DNA of 22,514 nucleotides from BOKV01 sp041742235. GTDB taxonomy: Bacteria; Pseudomonadota; Alphaproteobacteria; Rhizobiales; Rhizobiaceae. Below, one piece after another: positions 16,282 through 22,514 of the stretch. The notes under the pieces are model-generated. The model ran no database searches and was not told the origin of the DNA. It was given only the letters and a program-made list of their open reading frames with translations. Position numbers and translations under genes: made by a program. The DNA lies in contig JBGSJA010000007.1 of the NCBI GenBank assembly GCA_041742235.1, positions 1-22,514 of the forward strand. Reading direction: 5' to 3'. Position 1 is the first letter of the stretch. Every line of letters begins with the position of its first letter.

Positions 16282-17376
16282 ATGTCTACCGTGACCGTCA
16301 AGAACCTCGACCTGTCGTTTGGCGACGTCAACATCCTGAGGAACCTCAACATCGATATCGGCGAAGGCGAGTTTCTCGTGCTGCTGGGTTCGTCCGGTTG
16401 CGGCAAGTCCACCCTGCTCAACTGCATTGCCGGGTTGCTCGACGTTAGCGGAGGCCAGATCTTCATCAATGGCCGCAATGTTACCTGGATGGAGCCGAAG
16501 GATCGCGGCATCGGAATGGTGTTCCAGTCCTACGCGCTCTATCCGCAAATGACGGTGGAGGGCAATCTTTCCTTCGGCCTCAAGAATGCGCGCATGGCGA
16601 AGGCCGAAATCGAAAAGCGCATTGCCCGCGCCGCGCAGATCCTGCACATCGAGCCGTTGCTCAAGCGCAAGCCGGCGCAGCTTTCCGGCGGGCAGCGCCA
16701 GCGCGTCGCCATCGGCAGGGCGCTGGTGCGCGATGTCGACGTGTTCCTGTTCGACGAGCCGCTTTCAAACCTCGACGCCAAGCTGCGGACCGAACTGCGC
16801 GTGGAGATCAAGCGCCTGCACAGCCAGCTTGAAAACACGACGATGATCTATGTCACGCATGACCAGATCGAGGCGATGACGCTTGCCGACCGCATTGCAA
16901 TCATGCGCGACGGCAGCATCCTGCAGCTTGCCGACCCGCAGACCATCTACAACCGGCCCGACAACAAGTATGTCGCCGACTTCATCGGCTCGCCCGCGAT
17001 CAACTTCATTTCCGGCGCCATCGCTGAAACGGGCGGCGGCAAGCAGTTTGCAAACGGCAGCATGACCATACCGCTCGACCGGTACGAGTTTGGCAATGGC
17101 GGCGCGGCGGCCGGACGGCAGGTGCATTTCGGCATCCGTCCGGAACAGATTGCCATCGGCGCAGCGGCGGGCAGCGAGCCGTTCCAGGCGGAAGCCGAGG
17201 TCGAGATGATCGAGCCGATGGGCGCGGACTCGCAGGTCTGGTGCCGTCTTGCCGGTTCGGAGTTCCGTTTCCGCTCGGAAGGCTTGAGCACACTTGCCCG
17301 CGGATCCAAGATCAAGGTCGGCTTCGATCCCGCGCGGGCATCGATATTCGATGTCGGGACGGAACTGCGGATCTGA
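16282..17376 (+). CDS. Sugar ABC transporter ATP-binding protein (MalK/UgpC family)
   Basis: This is the cytoplasmic ATPase that powers the importer as a homodimer. The 364-residue product shows Walker A GSSGCGKST (36-44), Q-loop Gln82 in VFQSYALYPQMTV, signature LSGGQRQR (134-141), Walker B VFLFDEP (154-160) with the catalytic Glu159, the D-loop SNLDAKLR, and the switch His193 in VTHDQIEAMTLADRI. After about residue 235 comes the OB/TOBE regulatory domain (HFGIRPEQIAIG, then EMIEPMGADSQVWCRL), which defines the MalK/UgpC/MsmK subgroup. In this group one ATPase can serve several importers, but its position with its own permeases suggests dedicated use. It is separated by 3 nt from the permease and by 6 nt from the beta-mannosidase gene, all in one transcript. 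Confidence 0.96.
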   Translation: MSTVTVKNLDLSFGDVNILRNLNIDIGEGEFLVLLGSSGCGKSTLLNCIAGLLDVSGGQIFINGRNVTWMEPKDRGIGMVFQSYALYPQMTVEGNLSFGLKNARMAKAEIEKRIARAAQILHIEPLLKRKPAQLSGGQRQRVAIGRALVRDVDVFLFDEPLSNLDAKLRTELRVEIKRLHSQLENTTMIYVTHDQIEAMTLADRIAIMRDGSILQLADPQTIYNRPDNKYVADFIGSPAINFISGAIAETGGGKQFANGSMTIPLDRYEFGNGGAAAGRQVHFGIRPEQIAIGAAAGSEPFQAEAEVEMIEPMGADSQVWCRLAGSEFRFRSEGLSTLARGSKIKVGFDPARASIFDVGTELRI

Positions 17377-17382
17377 ACGGGG

Positions 17383-19806
17383 ATGGACGTACAGGAAATC
17401 GATCTCGCCGGTCGGTGGCGGCTCGCGCTCGCGGGCGAAGCAATGTCCGCCGACATGTCCGTGCCCGGCGATGGCATCAGCGCATTGCATGAAGCAGGCC
17501 TGATACCCGATCCCTATTTCGGGCGGAACGAATACGACCTTCGCTGGATCGCCGAACGCAACTGGACGCTTGAGCGCGCGTTTGAAATCCCTGCCGGAGC
17601 GGCGCTCGATGACTGGGTGCTGGAAGTCGAGAACCTCGACACGGTCGCGACCGTGGAGATCAACGGCGCAGTGGTAGTCAAGGCGGATAACGCCTTCCAG
17701 CGATGGCGGGCAGGCGCTTCCAGCCTGAAGCACGGCGCGAACCGCATCGTCATCACCTTCCATTCCAACCTCGCCGAAGCCGCGCGGCGGCAGCAGGCGC
17801 AGCCCTTCCGCGTGCCCTATCATGCCGGCAACTGCCCGCTGCCGGATGGCAACATGCTGCGCAAGGCGCAATGCCATTTCGGCTGGGACTGGAACATCGC
17901 CATCGCGCCGTTCGGGCTCTACGGCACGATCCGGCTCGTGCGAGCGCCACTGGCCTTGCCGGATCATGTGATCGTGCGCCAGCATCACGGCGGCGACGGG
18001 GTGCGGGTCGATGTCGAGGTCGGGTTCGAGCGAAGGCAGCCAGGGCCTGTCGCGGTAACCGCCGAATTCAACGGTGAAATCCGTTCGGCGACCGTGGACG
18101 ATGGCGAACGTGCTGTTTTCGGTTTCGAGGTGAGCGATCCGCAATTGTGGTGGCCTAACGGGATGGGCGGCCAGCCGCTTTATCCGCTGACGGTCAATGT
18201 GGCGGGGCATGTCGAGGAGAGGCGCATCGGCCTGCGCACGATCGAGCTGGAAAGCCTTCCGGACGAGGCCGGCCGCTCCTTCCTTGTCAAGGTCAATGGC
18301 GTGCCGGTCTTCTGCCGCGGCGCGAACTGGATTCCGGCCGATGCGCTGCCGGGCCGCATCACGCCGGAAAAGACCCGCGACCTGCTGCAGTCGGCGGTCG
18401 ATGCCAACATGAACATGCTGCGCGTGTGGGGCGGCGGCTTCTACGAGCCGGGCTGGTTCTACCGGCTTTGCGACGAACTGGGCCTGATGGTGTGGCAGGA
18501 CTTCATGTTCTCCTGCAATCTCTACCCTTCCGATCGCGACTATCTCAACGGGGTGGCGCAGGAAGTGCGGTACCAGGCCGGCCGGCTCCAACACCACGCC
18601 AGCCTTGCCCTTTGGTGCGGCGACAACGAACTGATCGGCGCGCTCAACTGGTTCGAGGAATCGCGCACCAACCGCGATCGTTATCTCGTCGCCTATGACC
18701 GGTTGAACCGCACGGTCGAGGACGCGCTGCTTTCGGTGGATCCGCAGGCGAATTGGTGGCCGTCAAGCCCCTCGCCCGGCCCGATGAGCTTTGGCGATGC
18801 CTGGCATGACGATTCCTCAGGCGACATGCACTTCTGGAGCGTGTGGCACGAAGGCCGCGACTTCGAGCATTACCGCGACGTGCGTCCGCGCTTCTGCTCC
18901 GAATTCGGGTTCCAGTCCTATCCATCCATGGATGTCATCCGCACCTTTGCCGATGAAGCAGACTGGAACATCGCGTCCACCGTGATGGAATCGCACCAGA
19001 AGAACGCCGGCGGCAATGCCCGCATCGCCGAGACGATGTTCCGCTATTTCCGCTTCCCGGCAAGCTTCGAGGATTTCGTCTATCTGAGCCAGGTGCAGCA
19101 AGGCCTCGCGATCCGCACCGCGGTCGAATACTGGCGCAGCCTCAAGCCGCATTGCATGGGCACGCTCTACTGGCAGCTCAACGACACATGGCCGGTCGCA
19201 AGCTGGTCGAGCCTCGATTATGGCGGCGGCTGGAAGGCGCTGCACTTCATGGCGCGCCGCTTCTTCTCTCCCGTCGCGGTCTTCGCATTGCCTTCGAAGG
19301 ACGGATCCATCGGGTTCGCCGGCATCAACGACACACGCGAGGATGTCTCGCTGAGCGTCGATGTCGAATGCATCGGTGCCGACGGCACGGTTTCGCGGCT
19401 CGCTTCGCTGGTTGTGGACCTGCCCGCCGGAGCGTCCATGCCGCTGGAATTCAGCGCCGCTGCCACGGAAGGTTCCGTTGTCGTCTGGAACTGGAAGGCG
19501 ACAAACGGCATGTCGGGCGAGGATCATTTCTCGGCTGCGCCCTACAAGCGCCTTGCGCTTCGCGAGCCGCGGATCGAAATGAACGTGGAGGAACGCGAAG
19601 GCGGCGTTACGATTCGCCTTGCTGCCGAAAGTTCCGCACTTTTCGTTGCCGTGGAATCGCCGATCCCGGGGCGCTTCGACGACAACTGGTTCACGCTCTT
19701 GCCCGGACGCGAAAAGCTGATCCGCTTCACGCCGGCGGCGCCCTCGAAGATTTCCAGTGCGGACTTTAGCGTCCGCGATCTATTCACGGCAACCTGCAAG
19801 GCGTAG
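17383..19806 (+). CDS. Beta-mannosidase, glycoside hydrolase family 2
   Basis: This 807-residue retaining glycosidase lacks a signal peptide and so acts on imported substrate in the cytoplasm. Domain order is an N-terminal sugar-binding jelly-roll (about 5-190), an Ig-like sandwich (about 195-285), a TIM barrel (about 290-640) and C-terminal beta domains. The acid/base glutamate is Glu416 in LWCGDNEL, and the nucleophile is Glu507 in CSEFGFQSYPS. Mannosidase-type markers are RKAQCHFGWDWN (160-171), RGANWIPADALP (312-323), NMLRVWGGGFYE (344-355) and WQLNDTWPVASW. In many relatives FGWDW is followed by GP; here it is followed by NIAIAP. It sits within the ABC importer operon, so hydrolysis of beta-mannosides after uptake is the likely role. 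Activity on other beta-glycosides is possible but less likely. Confidence 0.88.
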   Translation: MDVQEIDLAGRWRLALAGEAMSADMSVPGDGISALHEAGLIPDPYFGRNEYDLRWIAERNWTLERAFEIPAGAALDDWVLEVENLDTVATVEINGAVVVKADNAFQRWRAGASSLKHGANRIVITFHSNLAEAARRQQAQPFRVPYHAGNCPLPDGNMLRKAQCHFGWDWNIAIAPFGLYGTIRLVRAPLALPDHVIVRQHHGGDGVRVDVEVGFERRQPGPVAVTAEFNGEIRSATVDDGERAVFGFEVSDPQLWWPNGMGGQPLYPLTVNVAGHVEERRIGLRTIELESLPDEAGRSFLVKVNGVPVFCRGANWIPADALPGRITPEKTRDLLQSAVDANMNMLRVWGGGFYEPGWFYRLCDELGLMVWQDFMFSCNLYPSDRDYLNGVAQEVRYQAGRLQHHASLALWCGDNELIGALNWFEESRTNRDRYLVAYDRLNRTVEDALLSVDPQANWWPSSPSPGPMSFGDAWHDDSSGDMHFWSVWHEGRDFEHYRDVRPRFCSEFGFQSYPSMDVIRTFADEADWNIASTVMESHQKNAGGNARIAETMFRYFRFPASFEDFVYLSQVQQGLAIRTAVEYWRSLKPHCMGTLYWQLNDTWPVASWSSLDYGGGWKALHFMARRFFSPVAVFALPSKDGSIGFAGINDTREDVSLSVDVECIGADGTVSRLASLVVDLPAGASMPLEFSAAATEGSVVVWNWKATNGMSGEDHFSAAPYKRLALREPRIEMNVEEREGGVTIRLAAESSALFVAVESPIPGRFDDNWFTLLPGREKLIRFTPAAPSKISSADFSVRDLFTATCKA

Positions 19807-19830
19807 CAAACGCCGAAACGGAGCAAACCC

Positions 19831-20577
19831 ATGACCGAGTTTTCATACCAGCTTTATTCCTCGCGGGAGTTTCCGCCCCTCTCCGACACGCTCGCCATGC
19901 TGAAGGAACTCGGCTATTCGCAGGTCGAAGGCTATGGCGGGGTCTATGGCGATCTCGATGCGCTGACGGCCGGCCTGAAGGCGAACGGCCTTTCGATGCC
20001 GACCGGCCATTTCGGCATCGACATGCTCGAAAACGATGTCGGCGGCGTGATGAAGATCGTCAAGGCCGCAGGCATCAAGACAATCTATTGCCCTTATCTG
20101 CTGCCCGACCAGCGGCCTGCGGACGGGGCAGGCTGGCTCGCCTTCGGCAAGCGCCTGCAGGCGGCTTCAGAACCATATCGAAAGGCGGGCCTGGGCTTCG
20201 GCTGGCACAACCACGACTTCGAGTTCTTCAAGACCGCTGACGGCGCCATCCCGCAGGAAGAGATCTTCAAGGGCGCGCCGGACCTGTCATGGGAGGCCGA
20301 CATCGCCTGGATCGTTCGCGGCGGCGCCGACCCGATCGACTGGATCAAACGGCATGGCAGCCGCATCACGGCGGTCCACGTCAAGGACATCGCGCCTGCC
20401 GGGCAGAACAAGGACGAGGATGGCTGGGCCGATGTCGGCCATGGCACTATCGACTGGAAAGGCATCTGGAATGCGTTGAAGGCAACGCCCGCCAAGGTGT
20501 TCATCATGGAACATGACAAGCCGAAAGATCACCGCCGCTTCGCGGGACGGTCGATCGAAGCTGCAAGAAAATTCTGA
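19831..20577 (+). CDS. Sugar phosphate isomerase/epimerase-like TIM-barrel protein
   Basis: This 248-residue protein has the xylose isomerase-like / AP endonuclease family 2 TIM-barrel fold. Probable metal and acid-base residues are in GFGWHNHDFEF (His126, His128), LSWEADIAW (Glu155, Asp157), VHVKD (His183, Asp186) and FIMEHDKP (Glu227, Asp229), in the order seen in divalent-metal ketose epimerases, IolE/IolI-like enzymes and related proteins. The exact reaction cannot be read from sequence: isomerisation or epimerisation of a free, phosphorylated or 3-keto sugar are all possible. ACGGAG lies 7 nt before the ATG. It follows the beta-mannosidase by 24 nt and precedes a Gfo/Idh/MocA dehydrogenase. 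Such pairs often work on successive steps with oxidised sugars or inositols. No signal peptide is present. Confidence 0.88.
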   Translation: MTEFSYQLYSSREFPPLSDTLAMLKELGYSQVEGYGGVYGDLDALTAGLKANGLSMPTGHFGIDMLENDVGGVMKIVKAAGIKTIYCPYLLPDQRPADGAGWLAFGKRLQAASEPYRKAGLGFGWHNHDFEFFKTADGAIPQEEIFKGAPDLSWEADIAWIVRGGADPIDWIKRHGSRITAVHVKDIAPAGQNKDEDGWADVGHGTIDWKGIWNALKATPAKVFIMEHDKPKDHRRFAGRSIEAARKF

Positions 20578-20591
20578 GGGAGAAACCATAC

Positions 20592-21737
20592 ATGGCAAAG
20601 AAACTCGGCGTGGGCATCATGGGGTGCGGCAACATTTCCGCCGCCTACATGTCGCTGGCCCCGCAATTCAAGGGTATCGAAGTTCGTGCCTGCGCTGACG
20701 TGGTGCCGGCAGCGGCCGAGGCGCGGGCAAAGGAATTCGGCCTGCGCGCCGAATCCGTCGATGGCCTGTTTGATGCGGACGATGTGGACATCATCGTCAA
20801 CCTCACCGTTCCGGCGGCGCATTACGAGGTATCGCGCCGGGCGGTCGATGCGGGCAAGCATGTCTACTCCGAAAAGCCTTTCGTCCTCTCGGTGAAGGAG
20901 GGCACCGAACTCGCCCGCGCAGCGGCGAAGAAGAAGGTCCGCATCGGCTCCGCGCCCGATACCTTCCTTGGCGGCTCGCACCAGCTTGCCCGTCACCTGA
21001 TCGACAGCGGCGCGGTCGGAAGGATCGTCAGCGGCACCTGCCACGTCATGGGCCATGGCATGGAAAGCTGGCATCCCAATCCGGACTTCTTCTTCAAGCC
21101 AGGCGCAGGCCCGGTGCTCGATATCGGGCCCTACTACGTGACCAACCTCATCCAGCTTGTCGGACCGGTGAAGCGCGTCCTCGCGATGTCATCAACGCCC
21201 TCGCCTGAGCGCACCATCACCTCGAAACCGCGCAGCGGCGAGAAGATCAAGGTGGAGACGCCGACGACGATCCACGCCGTGCTCGAATTCGCAAATGGCG
21301 CGATCATCACGATGGGTACGAGCTGGGATGTCTGGCAGCACAACCATCGCAACATGGAGCTCTACGGCGAGGAGGGAACGCTGCACGTCCCGGACCCGAA
21401 TTTCTTCGGCGGCGAAGTGGTGATGACCAAGCGCCAGGACCTGGTGAAGAAGCTGCCGAAATGGGACCACCCTTTCGCGGTCCCGAACCAGAAGCATTCC
21501 TGGGGCATGGCCGCCAATTACCGCACGGCAGGACTTGCCGACATGGCGATCGCCATCATGGAAGGCAGGCCGCACCGCTGCTCGATGGAGCTTGCACTGC
21601 ATGCGGTCGATGTGATGACCTCGATCCTCAAGGCGGGCGAAACCGGCAAGGCGGTCGAAATCCGCACGACTTGCGAGCGGCCGGAGCCCCTTGGCGTAGC
21701 GGCGGCAAAGGCCTTGTTGGCCAGAAAGAAGGCGTGA
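20592..21737 (+). CDS. Gfo/Idh/MocA family oxidoreductase
   Basis: This is an NAD(P)-dependent sugar or polyol dehydrogenase of 381 residues. The N-terminal Rossmann fold begins GVGIMGCGNISAAYM with the GxGxxG dinucleotide motif at 6-11. The family's catalytic-region motif SEKPFVLSVKEG (93-104, Lys95) follows, and the C-terminal alpha/beta domain contains PVLDIGPYYVTNLIQLVGPV (174-193), where the Asp and neighbouring residues contact substrate. The lack of a signal peptide suggests a cytoplasmic enzyme, unlike the Tat-exported glucose-fructose oxidoreductases. GAGGGAGA lies 8 nt before the ATG and overlaps the upstream stop. Its substrate is unknown; the context suggests a mannose-derived sugar, a mannoside or the aglycone, possibly by 3-keto chemistry as in other rhizobial glycoside loci. 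Confidence 0.92.
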   Translation: MAKKLGVGIMGCGNISAAYMSLAPQFKGIEVRACADVVPAAAEARAKEFGLRAESVDGLFDADDVDIIVNLTVPAAHYEVSRRAVDAGKHVYSEKPFVLSVKEGTELARAAAKKKVRIGSAPDTFLGGSHQLARHLIDSGAVGRIVSGTCHVMGHGMESWHPNPDFFFKPGAGPVLDIGPYYVTNLIQLVGPVKRVLAMSSTPSPERTITSKPRSGEKIKVETPTTIHAVLEFANGAIITMGTSWDVWQHNHRNMELYGEEGTLHVPDPNFFGGEVVMTKRQDLVKKLPKWDHPFAVPNQKHSWGMAANYRTAGLADMAIAIMEGRPHRCSMELALHAVDVMTSILKAGETGKAVEIRTTCERPEPLGVAAAKALLARKKA

Positions 21738-21740
21738 GCA

Positions 21741-22514
21741 ATGACATCGGGACCGGACAGGTACGACGCGATGCAATACCGGCGATGCGGCCGGTCGGGA
21801 TTGAAGCTGCCCGCCGTGTCGCTGGGGCTTTGGCACAATTTCGGCCATGACACGCCTCACGAGACAAAGCGCTCGATCGCGCTGCGGGCCTTCGACCTGG
21901 GCATTACCCATTTCGACCTCGCGAACAACTATGGCCCGCCGCCCGGTTCTGCCGAGGAAGCCTTCGGGGAGATCCTTGCCACGGACCTTGCGGCGCATCG
22001 TGACGAACTGATCATATCGTCAAAGGCCGGCTACAACATGTGGCCCGGGCCCTATGGCGAATGGGGCAGCCGCAAGTATTTGATCGCTTCGTGCGACCAG
22101 AGCCTGGAGCGGATGGGCCTCGACTATGTCGACATCTTCTATTCGCATCGCTTCGATCCGGAGACGCCGCTTGAGGAAACGATGATGGCGCTCGACCACA
22201 TCGTGCGCTCGGGCAGGGCGCTTTATGCCGGCATCTCGTCCTATAATTCGCAACGCACCCGCGAGGCGCACGCGATCCTGAAGGATCTCGGCACGCCCTG
22301 CCTCATCCACCAGCCCAGCTATTCGATGATCAACCGGTGGGTGGAAGATGACGGCCTGCTGGATACGCTGGAGGACCTCGGCATCGGCTCGATCGTGTTT
22401 TCCCCGCTGGCGCAGGGCATGCTCACCGACAAGTACCTCAAGGGCGTGCCGCAAGGCAGCCGCGCCACGCAGGACAAGTCGCTCAACCCGGCCTTCCTGA
22501 ACGAACGCAACATC
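21741..22514 (+). CDS. mgrA: Aldo/keto reductase, YghZ/L-glyceraldehyde 3-phosphate reductase family (partial, 3' end missing)
   Basis: This frame stays open from ATG 21741 to the window edge (258 codons), so about three quarters of a normal protein of roughly 345 residues is present. The N-terminal MQYRRCGRSGLKLPAVSLGLWHNFG closely matches my recollection of E. coli YghZ (Gpr). The catalytic tetrad is visible as Asp59 and Tyr64 in HFDLANNYGPPPGSAE, Lys95 in IISSKAGY, and His136 in DIFYSHRFDPETPLEE. GSRKYLIASCDQSLERMGLDYVD is also typical. YghZ-type enzymes reduce L-glyceraldehyde 3-phosphate and methylglyoxal with NADPH. Here it may handle an aldehyde or keto sugar from the pathway. It starts 3 nt after the dehydrogenase stop, so it belongs to the same operon. 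The start keeps a 10-residue leader like that of YghZ. Confidence 0.9.
   Translation, partial: MTSGPDRYDAMQYRRCGRSGLKLPAVSLGLWHNFGHDTPHETKRSIALRAFDLGITHFDLANNYGPPPGSAEEAFGEILATDLAAHRDELIISSKAGYNMWPGPYGEWGSRKYLIASCDQSLERMGLDYVDIFYSHRFDPETPLEETMMALDHIVRSGRALYAGISSYNSQRTREAHAILKDLGTPCLIHQPSYSMINRWVEDDGLLDTLEDLGIGSIVFSPLAQGMLTDKYLKGVPQGSRATQDKSLNPAFLNERNI

Overview
The window is GC-rich chromosomal DNA that looks like an alphaproteobacterium of the Rhizobiales (Mesorhizobium/Aminobacter/Phyllobacteriaceae type). This is judged from gene content, gene order and protein flavour; no rRNA or tRNA is present to confirm it. Coding density is very high. I see no insertion sequences, phage genes, CRISPR arrays or RNA genes, and no obvious foreign island.

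Region 1 (1-7469) is a complete histidine utilisation locus. hutI-hutH-hutG-hutU read leftward as a tightly overlapping operon. hutF-hutC read rightward from the same short divergent intergenic region. Together they encode the five-step route: histidine -> urocanate (HutH) -> imidazolonepropionate (HutU) -> formiminoglutamate (HutI) -> N-formylglutamate (HutF) -> glutamate + formate (HutG). A perfect 16-bp palindrome containing TGTA-N2-TACA lies between hutI and hutF and is the likely operator of HutC, the GntR/UTRA repressor. No histidine or urocanate transporter is in view.

Region 2 (7470-11911) is a two-gene tripartite efflux module: a membrane-anchored periplasmic adaptor, translationally coupled to an RND permease of the AcrB/MexB class. 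No outer-membrane channel or TetR-type regulator accompanies it. The permease gene ends 4 bp from the end of the convergent lacI-type gene.

Region 3 (11916-22514, running off the right edge) is a sugar uptake and catabolism locus. A LacI-family regulator is divergent from an operon encoding a CUT1 ABC importer (periplasmic binding protein, two permeases, MalK/UgpC-type ATPase), a cytoplasmic GH2 beta-mannosidase, a TIM-barrel sugar phosphate isomerase/epimerase-like protein, a Gfo/Idh/MocA dehydrogenase, and an aldo/keto reductase of the YghZ (L-glyceraldehyde 3-phosphate reductase) family that is cut by the window end. Two palindromes with an AATCGATT core, centred 33 bp apart, lie between lacI and the operon and are probable operators. 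A perfect 12-bp stem-loop follows the binding-protein gene. It lacks a U-tract and probably sets the expression step between the abundant binding protein and the membrane components. The likely logic is that beta-mannosides (or related glycosides) are imported intact, hydrolysed in the cytoplasm, and the products passed to oxidation, isomerisation and reduction. The exact sugar and the downstream chemistry are inference.

Nothing here is a clearly novel system. The most interesting points are the oxidoreductase/isomerase tail on a beta-mannosidase operon that has no kinase, and the well-defined regulatory palindromes.
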